Shown here one piece after another: positions 8,964 through 17,445 of a stretch of 64,000 nt of DNA (the stretch's first letter is position 1; the number at the start of each line of letters is the position of its first letter). The notes under the pieces are model-generated. The model was not told where the DNA came from, searched no databases, and saw nothing but the letters and a program-made list of their open reading frames with translations. The DNA lies in NCBI RefSeq assembly GCF_003696305.1, contig NZ_RFFK01000005.1:62001-126000 (forward strand), read 5' to 3'. The stretch comes from Pseudomonas sp. AOB-7 (GTDB lineage: Bacteria > Pseudomonadota > Gammaproteobacteria > Pseudomonadales > Pseudomonadaceae). Made by a program: the position numbers and the translations under genes.

Positions 8964-10087
8964 CCGACAGCCCGGAAACTACCGACCAGCCAGCCGCCAA
9001 ACCCGCGGGCAAGGAGCACGATCCCAGCCGCCGCGGGGTGCAGATCACCCTCGCCGCGATCGGCCTGACCCTGGTCTGGTACCTGCTGGCCGACCGCTTC
9101 ACCCCCTATACCCAGCAGGCGCGGGTGCAGGCCTACGTGGTCGCGGTGGCACCGGAGGTGGCCGGGCGCATCCAGCGGGTGCTGGTCGGCAACAACCAGA
9201 CGGTCGAAGCCGGCCAGGTGCTGTTCGAACTCAACCCGCAGCCCTACGAGATCGCCGTGGCCAAGGCCCGCGCCGAGCTGGAAAACATGCGCGGCCAGGT
9301 GGGCGCCAGCACCGCCGCCATCGACTCGGCCCTGGCCTCGCAGCGCGCCGCCGAGGCCGGCGAGCTGGAAGCCAGGCAGGATCGCGAGCGCCTGGAACGC
9401 CTGTATCGCGAAGACCCCGGGACCATCTCCCTGCGCCGCCTGGAAATCTCCCGGGCCAATTTGCAGCAGGCCATCAGCCAGGTGGCCGCGGCCCGTGCCG
9501 AAGTGCAGCGCGCCCGCGAAAGCGAGGGCGGTAGCGGTGCGGACAACGCCCGCCTGCGCAGCGCCGCCGCGGCACTCGAGCAGGCCGAGCTGGATCTGAG
9601 CAAGACCCAGGTACGCGCCGCCTCCGCCGGGCTGATCACCGACCTGCGCAGCGAAGTCGGCCAGTATGCGGCGGCCGGCAGCCCGCAGATGACCCTGATC
9701 GGCCTCAACGACCTATGGATCAGCGCCGAGATGAGCGAGAACAACCTCGGCCACCTGCAGCCCGGCACGGCGGTTGCCATCGTCCTCGACGCCCGCCCCG
9801 GGCATGTCTATCGCGGCCGTGTACGCAGCATCGGTTACGGCATCAGCGTCGGCCAGAGCACCCCGCCTGGCAGCCTGCCGACGGTGGAGAACAGCCGCGA
9901 CTGGCTGCGTGCGGCGCAACGCTTCCCGGTGATCATCGAGTTCGCCGAGGGCGAACTGGGCGACTACCAGGGCCTGCGCGTCGGCGGCCAGGCCGAGGTG
10001 ATGGCCTTCCCCAGCGAGGGCAACCCGCTGAACCTGCTCGGCCGCGCCTTTCTGCGCGTGATGAGCTGGCTGTCGTTCGCCTACTGA
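8960..10087 (+). CDS. HlyD/EmrA-type periplasmic adaptor
   Basis: The protein has 375 residues. ATG at 8960 overlaps the preceding stop as ATGA. A single transmembrane helix (about 27-45) anchors it in the inner membrane. It is followed by a split biotinyl-lipoyl-like domain (GRIQRVLVGNNQTVEAGQVL and later AGLITDLRSEVGQ), a long helical hairpin rich in Ala/Glu/Arg (about 90-215), and a beta-barrel domain. This is the standard membrane fusion protein layout linking an inner membrane component to the outer membrane factor encoded upstream. Confidence 0.9.
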   Translation: MTDSPETTDQPAAKPAGKEHDPSRRGVQITLAAIGLTLVWYLLADRFTPYTQQARVQAYVVAVAPEVAGRIQRVLVGNNQTVEAGQVLFELNPQPYEIAVAKARAELENMRGQVGASTAAIDSALASQRAAEAGELEARQDRERLERLYREDPGTISLRRLEISRANLQQAISQVAAARAEVQRARESEGGSGADNARLRSAAAALEQAELDLSKTQVRAASAGLITDLRSEVGQYAAAGSPQMTLIGLNDLWISAEMSENNLGHLQPGTAVAIVLDARPGHVYRGRVRSIGYGISVGQSTPPGSLPTVENSRDWLRAAQRFPVIIEFAEGELGDYQGLRVGGQAEVMAFPSEGNPLNLLGRAFLRVMSWLSFAY

Positions 10088-11121
10088 TGGCCGGCCCGAC
10101 CGATCCGCGCCCGCAGCGCGCCCTGCGCCTGGCCTGCGGGGTGGCCTGTGGCACCGTGCTGGGCTTCGGCCTGGGCCTGCCGCTGCCGTTTCTCACGCCG
10201 GTGCTGGTGCTGCTCTTGCTGGCGATGAGCAACCAGCCGCTGACCCTCAGGGCCGGCCTGAGTCTGGCCCTGGTGGCCGCCCTGACCTGCGGCAGCGGCC
10301 TGCTGCTGAGCCCGCTGCTGCGTCACTCGCCGTTCAGCGGCGTGCTGCTGGTGGCACTCGGGCTGTTCTTCAGCTTTCGTTTCGCCCTGCGCGGCGGCAA
10401 TGGCCTGCTGTCGACCTTGCAGGTCATCGGCCTGACCCTGATTACCGCCGCAGGCACCAGCTCCATGGCGCTCGGCCAGGAAGTGGTGATCGCGCTGATC
10501 AAGGCCGTGCTGCTGACCACCCTGTGCGTGGCGATCGGCCACTGGCTGTTTCCCGAACCCGCAGGACTGCCGCCCGCCGCCAAGCCGGCGGCCATGGGTC
10601 AGGCGCGTTCCGAGTGGATCGCCCTGCGCGCCATGCTGGTGGTGCTGCCGGCCTGGCTGCTGGCGCTGATCGACCCCGCCAGCTACATACCGCTGGTGAT
10701 GAAAGCGGCCAGCCTCGGCCAGCAGGTGTGCGGCACCAGCGCCCGCGACGCCGGCCGTGAACTGCTCGGCTCGACCCTGCTCGGCGGCGCGCTGGCCATA
10801 GCCTTCTGGGCACTGCTGAGCATCCTGCCGCACCTGTGGCTGTTCTTCCTGCTGATGCTGCTGTTCATCCTGCTGCTGGCGCGGCGCCTCTACCAGGTGG
10901 TGGCCAACCGCCTGAGCCCCGGCTTCTGGCTGAACAGCGCGATGACCCTGATCATCCTGCTGGGCCAGTCGGTGCAGGACAGCGCCCTCGGCAAGGATGT
11001 CTACAGCGCCTTCGCCATCCGCATGGGCCTGTTCGTCCTCGTCACCCTGTACGCCTGCGCGGCGGTTTACCTGATTGACCGGCGCGTCACCATGCCCCCT
11101 GAGGAAAAGCCATGTTCCTGA
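10087..11121 (+). CDS. DUF2955 inner membrane protein (FUSC-like)
   Basis: The protein has 344 residues and about nine or ten predicted transmembrane helices in two halves separated by a short loop near residues 160-185 (the PAGLPPAAKPAAMGQ region). The family DUF2955 resembles the aromatic acid exporter/FUSC group and is commonly encoded beside HlyD-type adaptors, so it is the likely energy-coupled or channel-forming inner membrane part of this exporter. ATG at 10087 shares its first base with the upstream TGA (TGATG), indicating coupled translation. Confidence 0.78.
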   Translation: MAGPTDPRPQRALRLACGVACGTVLGFGLGLPLPFLTPVLVLLLLAMSNQPLTLRAGLSLALVAALTCGSGLLLSPLLRHSPFSGVLLVALGLFFSFRFALRGGNGLLSTLQVIGLTLITAAGTSSMALGQEVVIALIKAVLLTTLCVAIGHWLFPEPAGLPPAAKPAAMGQARSEWIALRAMLVVLPAWLLALIDPASYIPLVMKAASLGQQVCGTSARDAGRELLGSTLLGGALAIAFWALLSILPHLWLFFLLMLLFILLLARRLYQVVANRLSPGFWLNSAMTLIILLGQSVQDSALGKDVYSAFAIRMGLFVLVTLYACAAVYLIDRRVTMPPEEKPCS

Positions 11122-11558
11122 ACCTGCTGATCGGCCTGCCCATGACCATGCTGTGCCTGCTGCTGCAGGCCGTGATGGTCGCCCTCAGCCTGCGTCGTTA
11201 CATCGACTACCGGCATGGCCTGAGCCGGCCATCGCTCGGCAGCACCATCCTGACCCTGAGCCTGGTGATGCTGTTCATGCTGTTCGGCAACTTCCTGCAG
11301 ATGAGCATCTGGGCAGGGCTGTACGTCGTGCTCGGCGAATTCGAAACCTTTGCCCAGGCCCTGTACTTCTCCGGAGTGACCTTTTCCACCCTGGGTTACG
11401 GCGATCTGGTGCTCTCCCCGCCACGGCAGCTGCTGAGCGCACTGGAGGCGGCCAACGGCATCCTCATGTTCGGCGTCTCCACGGCCGTGCTGACTGCCGC
11501 ACTCGGCGACGTGCTCAAGCACTACGCCCAGCAGCGCAAGGCCGCACAGGAGCCCTGA
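11112..11558 (+). CDS. Small K+-channel-like pore protein (Ion_trans_2)
   Basis: The protein has 148 residues. Hydrophobic segments at about 1-27, 43-73 and 108-132 flank a pore loop with the selectivity-filter sequence TLGYGD (93-98), the hallmark of potassium-selective two-TM channels. There is no RCK/TrkA-N regulatory domain; the tail is only about 15 charged residues. The gene overlaps the DUF2955 gene by 10 bp and is thus the last gene of the efflux operon. Whether it conducts K+ and why it is coupled to an exporter is not known; charge compensation is one guess. Confidence 0.82.
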   Translation: MFLNLLIGLPMTMLCLLLQAVMVALSLRRYIDYRHGLSRPSLGSTILTLSLVMLFMLFGNFLQMSIWAGLYVVLGEFETFAQALYFSGVTFSTLGYGDLVLSPPRQLLSALEAANGILMFGVSTAVLTAALGDVLKHYAQQRKAAQEP

Positions 11559-11625
11559 GGCACTGCGCCGGCTGGCAAACGGCTAACCGCTCGTCGCCAG
11601 CCGCCTATCGAGCGGGGCAAAGACG

Positions 11626-11653
11626 AAAAAGCCGAGCAGAGGCTCGGCTTTTT
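11626..11653. terminator. Bidirectional terminator
   Basis: A 12-bp stem (11626-11637 with 11642-11653, AAAAAGCCGAGC and its complement) with a 4-nt loop has T runs on both strands. It serves the efflux operon from the left and dcd from the right. Confidence 0.88.
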
Positions 11654-11669
11654 CGGATGCAGCGGCCAT

Positions 11670-12236
11670 TCAGGCCTTGGGCAGGGTCACGCCCAGCTGG
11701 CCCTGGTACTTGCCGCCGCGATCCTTGTACGACACCTCGCAGGCCTCGTCCGACTGTAGGAACAGCATCTGCGCCACGCCCTCGTTGGCGTAGATCTTCG
11801 CCGGCAGGGTGGTAGTGTTGGAGAACTCCAGGGTCACGTGGCCTTCCCACTCCGGCTCCAGCGGCGTGACGTTGACGATGATGCCGCAGCGCGCATAGGT
11901 GCTCTTGCCCAGACAGATGGTCAGCACGTCGCGCGGGATGCGGAAGAACTCCACGGTGCGGGCCAGGGCGAAGGAGTTCGGCGGGATGATGCAGACGTCG
12001 CTCTTCACGTCGACGAAGCTCTTCTCGTCGAAGTTCTTCGGGTCGACGGTGGCCGAGTTGATGTTGGTGAACACCTTGAATTCGTCGGCGCAGCGCACGT
12101 CGTAGCCGTAGCTGGACACGCCGTAGGAGATCAGCCGCTCGTTGCCTTCGGTGCGCACCTGGCGCTCGACGAAGGGCTCGATCATGCCGTGCTCGAGAGC
12201 CATGCGGCGAATCCACTTGTCCGATTTGATGCTCAT
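11670..12236 (-). CDS. dcd: dCTP deaminase
   Basis: The protein has 188 residues, typical for the enzyme that converts dCTP to dUTP and ammonia, feeding dTMP synthesis through dUTPase. The sequence contains the family hallmarks: an N-terminal [13 protein letters not shown] segment, the [12 protein letters not shown] stretch, the [10 protein letters not shown] nucleotide-binding motif with its catalytic Arg/Glu neighbourhood ([17 protein letters not shown]), and the C-terminal KYQGQ loop that closes over the triphosphate. In P. aeruginosa it lies next to mrp and metG, as here. Confidence 0.96.
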   Translation of the reverse strand: MSIKSDKWIRRMALEHGMIEPFVERQVRTEGNERLISYGVSSYGYDVRCADEFKVFTNINSATVDPKNFDEKSFVDVKSDVCIIPPNSFALARTVEFFRIPRDVLTICLGKSTYARCGIIVNVTPLEPEWEGHVTLEFSNTTTLPAKIYANEGVAQMLFLQSDEACEVSYKDRGGKYQGQLGVTLPKA

Positions 12237-12547
12237 GGCGAGGTGTCCTGAATGGGCGGTGGCGAAAAAAGTGAGCGCATCTTACCGACCCCGGCGCCCC
12301 GCTTCAAAGGCTGTCGACCGGCGTCACGACCGGCCGCCGCGAGTTATTTGCAAGAAAGACGCACGCAGCATTCGCACTCGACGATAAAAACACGTATGGT
12401 GTGCCCACTGTGCTGCATGTGTCACCGCGAATCGCTACTAGATGCCTAGATCTCGATCCAAACATCGTCCGACTCCTAGTACTCGTTGCACTCAGTCCCG
12501 GCCTGGGCTTTTCCAGGGCTGTTATTACTTTTGTTAGGAGACATCAC
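12237..12547. other. dcd-capB spacer carrying the long cold-shock leader
   Basis: The spacer is 311 bp. The half nearest capB is AT-richer than its surroundings and has a TATGGT -10-like hexamer at 12395-12400 with a weak TTCGCA (12371-12376) 18 bp upstream. That would give a transcript leader of roughly 140 nt, the length usual for thermosensing csp leaders. A good Shine-Dalgarno TAGGAG (12535-12540) precedes the capB ATG. The promoter assignment is tentative. Confidence 0.4.
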
Positions 12548-12757
12548 ATGTCCAATCGTCAGACTGGCACCGTTAAGTGGTTCAACGATGAGAAAGGCTA
12601 CGGCTTCATCACCCCGCAATCCGGTGACGACCTGTTCGTACACTTCAAAGCCATCCAGAGCGATGGTTTCAAGAGCCTGAAAGAAGGCCAGCAAGTGACT
12701 TTCGTGGCCACCCGTGGTCAGAAAGGCATGCAGGCTGAGGAAGTTCAGGTTGTCTAA
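12548..12757 (+). CDS. capB: Cold-shock protein CapB-like
   Basis: The protein has 69 residues. It is a single OB-fold cold-shock domain with both RNA-binding motifs, KGYGFI (RNP1) and DLFVHF (RNP2). It is nearly the same as CapB of Pseudomonas, an RNA chaperone induced or constitutively needed in the cold. ATG at 12548 has TAGGAG 7 nt upstream. The gene is monocistronic, with a long leader and a strong terminator directly after it, which suggests post-transcriptional temperature control. Confidence 0.93.
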   Translation: MSNRQTGTVKWFNDEKGYGFITPQSGDDLFVHFKAIQSDGFKSLKEGQQVTFVATRGQKGMQAEEVQVV

Positions 12758-12780
12758 CCTGAGCTGACCCGCTTGAAAAG

Positions 12781-12806
12781 AGCCCCGCCTAGTGCGGGGC
12801 TTTTTT
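12781..12806 (+). terminator. Terminator of capB
   Basis: An AGCCCCGC/GCGGGGCT stem (12781-12788 and 12794-12801) with a 5-nt loop is followed by a T6 run. Confidence 0.88.
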
Positions 12807-12829
12807 ATGGCCAGAAGAAACACCGGCCG

Positions 12830-12851
12830 CCCCTCCCATAAATGGGAGGGG
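12830..12851. repeat. Perfect 10-bp inverted repeat without T tract
   Basis: CCCCTCCCAT and its exact complement ATGGGAGGGG are separated by AA, between the capB terminator and the mrp stop codon. There is no T run on either strand, so it is not a classic intrinsic terminator. It may stabilise the mrp mRNA 3' end. Confidence 0.55.
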
Positions 12852-12879
12852 TCATCAGAAGGCCGCTGCGCGACCGCTA

Positions 12880-13968
12880 TCAGTCGTCGCTGATCTCGAT
12901 GCTCGGCATCGCCGGCTGGCCGGCCTGGGCGATGCGGGCGCCGACCTTGCGCGCCAGGTCCTGGTAGATCATGGCGATCTGGCTTTCCGGATCGGCGATG
13001 GTGGTCGGCTTGCCGTCGTCGGCCTGCATGCGGATGGCCATCGACAGCGGCAGGGACGCCAGCAGCTCGACACCGTACTGCGCCGCCAGCTTCTCGCCGC
13101 CGCCCTCGCCGAACAGGTGCTCGGCATGGCCGCAGTTGGAGCAGATGTGCACGGCCATGTTCTCCACCACGCCCAGCACCGGGATATGCACCTTGCGGAA
13201 CATCTCCACGCCCTTCTTGGCATCCAGCAGGGCCAGGTCCTGCGGCGTGGTGACTATCACGCTGCCAGCCACCGGCACCTTCTGCGCCAGGGTCAGCTGG
13301 ATGTCGCCGGTGCCCGGCGGCATGTCCACCACCAGGTAATCCAGGTCGTTCCAGGCGGTCTGGGTGATCAGCTGCAGCAGTGCACCGCTGACCATCGGCC
13401 CGCGCCAGACCATCGGCGTGTTGTCGTCGGTGAGAAAGGCCATGGACATCACCTGCACGCCATGCGCCTCGAGCGGCACGAACCACTTCTGTTCGCGCAC
13501 CTGCGGCCGCGTGCCTTCGGCGATGCCGAACATGATGCCCTGGCTCGGCCCGTAGATATCGGCGTCGAGAATGCCCACCCGCGCGCCTTCGCGGGCCAGG
13601 GCCAGGGCCAGGTTGGCCGCGGTGGTGGACTTGCCCACCCCGCCCTTGCCCGAGGCCACGGCGATCACGTTCTTCACCCCGGCCAGCGCCGGCACCTGGG
13701 CCTGGCCCTGGTGCGACTCGATCAGGCAATCGACCTGCACCCGTGCACTGTCGACGCCATCGAGGCTCTCCAGCGCCATCTGCAGCATCTGCGCCCAGCC
13801 GTTCTTGAACAGCCCGGCGGCGTAGCCCAGCTGCAGACGCACATTGACCTGGCCACCCTGGATCTCGACCTCGCGCAGACAGCCGGCGCTGACCGGGTCC
13901 TGGTCCAGATGGGGGTCGGTGAACCGACGCAGACAGGCTTCGACCGCTTCGCGGGTGACGGCACTCAT
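12880..13968 (-). CDS. apbC: Fe-S cluster carrier ATPase Mrp/ApbC
   Basis: The protein has 362 residues. It is a P-loop NTPase that carries a [4Fe-4S] cluster to target enzymes. Residues 1-90 form a MIP18/DUF59-like domain; the deviant Walker A motif GKGGVGKS is at 107-114; and the cluster-binding CxxC pair (Cys276, Cys279 in ICSNC) bridges the dimer. The start ATG at 13968 follows a weak GGAG. It is transcribed divergently from metG, as in many gammaproteobacteria. Several Fe-S enzymes are encoded nearby (Rnf subunits, Nth), which are plausible but unproven clients. Confidence 0.94.
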   Translation of the reverse strand: MSAVTREAVEACLRRFTDPHLDQDPVSAGCLREVEIQGGQVNVRLQLGYAAGLFKNGWAQMLQMALESLDGVDSARVQVDCLIESHQGQAQVPALAGVKNVIAVASGKGGVGKSTTAANLALALAREGARVGILDADIYGPSQGIMFGIAEGTRPQVREQKWFVPLEAHGVQVMSMAFLTDDNTPMVWRGPMVSGALLQLITQTAWNDLDYLVVDMPPGTGDIQLTLAQKVPVAGSVIVTTPQDLALLDAKKGVEMFRKVHIPVLGVVENMAVHICSNCGHAEHLFGEGGGEKLAAQYGVELLASLPLSMAIRMQADDGKPTTIADPESQIAMIYQDLARKVGARIAQAGQPAMPSIEISDD

Positions 13969-14132
13969 GCAAGAACTCCAAGAACAAGGCAGGGCAGAAA
14001 CAGGCGCCCATCATAGCAGCAGCGCCATCGGGCGATGGAGCACGGCGCTTTTCCGTGGCGCAGGTAGCTTGAAGCTTGTCGCTTCCCTTATAGTTGCCGA
14101 CTTCCCTCGTTTTACCAGTGCAGCCGATCACC

Positions 14133-16169
14133 ATGACCGAAGCCCGCAAGATTCTCGTTACCAGCGCCCTCCCCTACGCCAACGGCTCGATCCACCTCGG
14201 CCATATGCTCGAGTACGTGCAGACCGACATGTGGGTGCGCTTCCAGAAACTGCGCGGCAACCAGGCGATCTACGTGTGCGCCGACGATGCCCACGGCTCG
14301 GCCATCATGCTGCGCGCCGAGAAGGAAGGCATCACCCCCGAGCAGCTGATCGCCAATGTGCAGGCCGAGCACACCGCCGATTTCGCCGACTTCGGCGTGG
14401 ACTTCGACAACTACCACTCGACCCACTCGCAGGAGAACCGCGAGCTGTCGGCGGCGATCTACCTCAAGCTGCGCGACGCCGGGCATATCGCCACCCGCTC
14501 GGTGACCCAGTACTTCGACCCCGAGAAGGGCATGTTCCTCGCCGACCGCTTCATCAAGGGCACCTGCCCCAAGTGTGCGGCCGAGGACCAGTACGGCGAC
14601 AACTGCGAGAAATGCGGCGCCACCTACGCCCCCACCGAGCTGAAGGACCCGCGCTCGGCGATCTCCGGCGCCGTGCCGGTACTCAAGGACTCCAAGCACT
14701 TCTTCTTCAAGCTGCCGGACTTCGAGGCCATGCTCAAGCAGTGGACCCGCAGCGGCAGCCTGCAGGAGGCGGTGGCCAACAAGATCGCCGAATGGCTCGA
14801 CGGCGGCCTGCAGGAGTGGGACATCAGCCGCGATGCGCCCTACTTCGGCTTCGAGATTCCCGACGAGCCGGGCAAGTACTTCTACGTCTGGCTGGACGCA
14901 CCGATCGGCTATATGGCCAGCTTCAAAAATCTTTGTGCGCGCCGCCCGGAGCTTTCCTTCGACGCCTTCTGGAACAAGGATTCGACCGCCGAGCTGTATC
15001 ACTTCATCGGCAAGGACATCGTCAACTTCCACGCCCTGTTCTGGCCGGCCATGCTCGAAGGCGCCGGCTACCGCAAGCCCACCGCGGTCAATGTGCACGG
15101 CTACCTGACGGTGAACGGGCAGAAGATGTCCAAGTCGCGCGGCACCTTTATCAAGGCGCGCACCTACCTCGATCACCTGAACCCCGAGTACCTGCGTTAC
15201 TACTACGCCAGCAAGCTGGGCCGCGGCGTCGATGACCTCGACCTGAACCTCGAGGACTTCGTGCAGAAGGTCAACTCCGATCTGGTCGGCAAGGTGGTCA
15301 ATATCGCCAGCCGCTGCGCCGGCTTTATCCACAAGGGCAACAATGGGGTGCTGGTCGCCGCCAATCCCGAGCCCGAGCTGTGGGCCGCCTTCCAGACCGC
15401 CGCACCGAGCATCGCCGAGGCCTACGAGGCGCGCGATTTCTCCCGCGCCATGCGCGAGATCATGGCCCTGGCCGACCGCGCCAACGCCTGGATCGCCGAC
15501 AAGGCGCCCTGGGCGCTGAACAAGGTGGAAGGCAAGCAGGCCGAAGTGCAGGAAATCTGCGCCCTGGGCGTCAACCTGTTCCGCCAGCTGGTGATCATGT
15601 TGAAACCCGTGCTGCCGAAACTGGCCGCCGACGCCGAAGCCTTCCTCAATGTCGCCCCGCAAACCTGGGCCGACCTGGCGCTGCCGCTGGCCAACCACCA
15701 GCTGAATCCGTTCAACCCGCTGCTGACCCGTATAGAACCCGCGAAGATAGACGCCATGATCGAAGCCTCCAAGGAAGACCTGGCCGCAGAAAGCGCCAAG
15801 CCTGCCGGTAACGGCGAACTGACCAAGGACCCGCTGGCCGCCGAGATCGCCTTCGACGCCTTCGCCGCCGTCGACCTGCGTATCGCCCTGATCGAGAAGT
15901 GCGAGTTCGTCGAGGGCGCCGACAAGCTGCTGCGCCTGTCGCTGGATATCGGCGACGCCAAGCGAAACGTGTTCTCCGGGATCAAGTCCGCCTACCCGGA
16001 CCCGAGCAAGCTGGAAGGCCGCCTGACCCTGTACGTGGCCAACCTGGCGCCGCGCAAGATGAAGTTCGGCATCAGCGAAGGCATGGTGCTGGCCGCCGGT
16101 CCCGGCGGCGAGGAAATCTACCTGCTCAGCCCGGACAGCGGCGCCAAACCGGGCCAGCGCGTCAAGTAA
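14133..16169 (+). CDS. metG: Methionyl-tRNA synthetase
   Basis: The protein has 678 residues. It charges initiator and elongator tRNA-Met. ATG at 14133 (MTEARK) is the family start; an earlier in-frame ATG at 14094 adds residues not found in homologues. The class I signature HLGH is at 21-24, and KMSKS is at 331-335. A zinc knuckle with CPKC and CEKC lies near 145-165, and a C-terminal tRNA-binding dimerisation domain runs from about 570 to 678, typical of the long dimeric form. It is followed by a hairpin terminator and the rnf operon. Confidence 0.97.
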   Translation: MTEARKILVTSALPYANGSIHLGHMLEYVQTDMWVRFQKLRGNQAIYVCADDAHGSAIMLRAEKEGITPEQLIANVQAEHTADFADFGVDFDNYHSTHSQENRELSAAIYLKLRDAGHIATRSVTQYFDPEKGMFLADRFIKGTCPKCAAEDQYGDNCEKCGATYAPTELKDPRSAISGAVPVLKDSKHFFFKLPDFEAMLKQWTRSGSLQEAVANKIAEWLDGGLQEWDISRDAPYFGFEIPDEPGKYFYVWLDAPIGYMASFKNLCARRPELSFDAFWNKDSTAELYHFIGKDIVNFHALFWPAMLEGAGYRKPTAVNVHGYLTVNGQKMSKSRGTFIKARTYLDHLNPEYLRYYYASKLGRGVDDLDLNLEDFVQKVNSDLVGKVVNIASRCAGFIHKGNNGVLVAANPEPELWAAFQTAAPSIAEAYEARDFSRAMREIMALADRANAWIADKAPWALNKVEGKQAEVQEICALGVNLFRQLVIMLKPVLPKLAADAEAFLNVAPQTWADLALPLANHQLNPFNPLLTRIEPAKIDAMIEASKEDLAAESAKPAGNGELTKDPLAAEIAFDAFAAVDLRIALIEKCEFVEGADKLLRLSLDIGDAKRNVFSGIKSAYPDPSKLEGRLTLYVANLAPRKMKFGISEGMVLAAGPGGEEIYLLSPDSGAKPGQRVK

Positions 16170-16194
16170 GCGCCAGCTAGGCTTATAGGCGTCG

Positions 16195-16220
16195 AACAAG
16201 CCGGCCAATGCCGGCTTGTT
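16195..16220 (+). terminator. Terminator-like hairpin after metG
   Basis: An 11-bp perfect stem AACAAGCCGGC/GCCGGCTTGTT with a CAAT loop is followed by the weak T-rich TGCTTCT. Confidence 0.65.
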
Positions 16221-16288
16221 TGCTTCTGCGCGCTTCCCGATAATAAGCGCCCTTTTTCTATGGCCTTTTCGAGCACAACGGCAACCCG

Positions 16289-16873
16289 ATGACCGAACTC
16301 GTCCTGATCATGGTCAGCGCCATCCTGGTCAATAACTTCGTGCTGGTGCAGTTCCTCGGCCTGTGCCCCTTCATGGGCGTGTCGAAGAAGATCGAGACGG
16401 CCATCGGCCTGTCCCTGGCCACCACCTTCGTCCTGACCCTGGCCGCCATGTGCAGCTATCTGGTGCAGCAGTACGTGCTCAGACCGCTGGACCTGGAGTA
16501 CCTGCGCACCATCAGCTTCATCCTGGTGATCGCGGTGACCGTGCAGTTCACCGAGATGGTGGTGAACAAGACCAGCCCGCTGCTGTACCGCGTGCTGGGC
16601 ATCTTCCTGCCGCTGATCACCACCAACTGCATCGTTCTCGGCGTGGCCCTGCTCAACGCCAACAAGGCCGAGTTCACCTTCGTCAGCGCCACCGCCAACG
16701 GCTTCGCCGCCGGCCTGGGCTTCTCCCTGGTACTGGTGCTGTTCGCCGCCATGCGCGAGCGCATCGCCATCGCCGACGTGCCCAAGTCGTTCCAGGGCGC
16801 GGCCATCGGCATGATCACCGCCGGCCTGATGTCGCTGGCGTTCATGGGCTTTACCGGGTTGATCAAGCTATGA
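16289..16873 (+). CDS. rnfA: Rnf complex membrane subunit RnfA
   Basis: The protein has 194 residues with six predicted transmembrane helices. RnfA is one of the two inverted-topology membrane subunits of the Rnf/Rsx complex; together with RnfE it holds a membrane-embedded [2Fe-2S] centre (the conserved Cys in LGLCPFMG near residue 25 and TTNCIVLG near 113). The complex couples electron flow between NADH and ferredoxin to ion movement, and in gammaproteobacteria it also reduces SoxR. It is the first gene of the operon and overlaps rnfB by ATGA. Confidence 0.95.
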   Translation: MTELVLIMVSAILVNNFVLVQFLGLCPFMGVSKKIETAIGLSLATTFVLTLAAMCSYLVQQYVLRPLDLEYLRTISFILVIAVTVQFTEMVVNKTSPLLYRVLGIFLPLITTNCIVLGVALLNANKAEFTFVSATANGFAAGLGFSLVLVLFAAMRERIAIADVPKSFQGAAIGMITAGLMSLAFMGFTGLIKL

Positions 16874-17445
16874 ACCTGGTTCTCGTCGCCGTCCTCGCCC
16901 TGCTCGGCCTGTGCCTGCTGGCCGGCGCCATCCTCGGTTTCGCCGCGGTGCGCTTCAAGGTCGAGGGCGACCCCATCGCCGAGCAGATCAACGCCCTGCT
17001 GCCGCAGACCCAGTGCGGCCAGTGCGGCTACCCTGGCTGCAAGCCCTACGCCGAGGCGATCGCCGGCGGCGACAAGATCAACAAGTGCCCGCCCGGCGGC
17101 GAGGCGACCATCGCCGCCTTGGCCGACCTGCTCGACGTCGAGCCCGAGCCACTGGACGCGGTGGAAGGCGAGAAGCCGCAGATGGTCGCCTATATCCGCG
17201 AGGCCGAGTGCATCGGCTGCACCAAGTGCATCCAGGCCTGCCCGGTGGACGCCATAGTCGGTGCGGCGCGGCAGATGCACACGGTGATCGCCAGCGAATG
17301 CACCGGCTGCGACCTGTGCGTGGAGCCCTGCCCGGTGGACTGCATCGACATGCTCGAAGTGGGCGGCAGCGTACAGAGCTGGAAATGGGACAAGCCGCTG
17401 GCGCCCGGCCAATTGATCGCCAGCGACCGGGAGCAGGCGGCATGA
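16870..17445 (+). CDS. rnfB: Rnf complex Fe-S subunit RnfB
   Basis: The protein has 191 residues. An N-terminal membrane anchor (about 3-26) is followed by an omega-type cluster motif CGQCGYPGC (Cys49, 52, 57) with Cys73 as fourth ligand. Two ferredoxin-type [4Fe-4S] motifs come next (Cys114/117/120/124 and Cys144/147/150/154). It is the electron entry point from ferredoxin. The start is within the ATGA overlap with rnfA, and the end overlaps rnfC in the same way. Confidence 0.95.
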   Translation: MNLVLVAVLALLGLCLLAGAILGFAAVRFKVEGDPIAEQINALLPQTQCGQCGYPGCKPYAEAIAGGDKINKCPPGGEATIAALADLLDVEPEPLDAVEGEKPQMVAYIREAECIGCTKCIQACPVDAIVGAARQMHTVIASECTGCDLCVEPCPVDCIDMLEVGGSVQSWKWDKPLAPGQLIASDREQAA

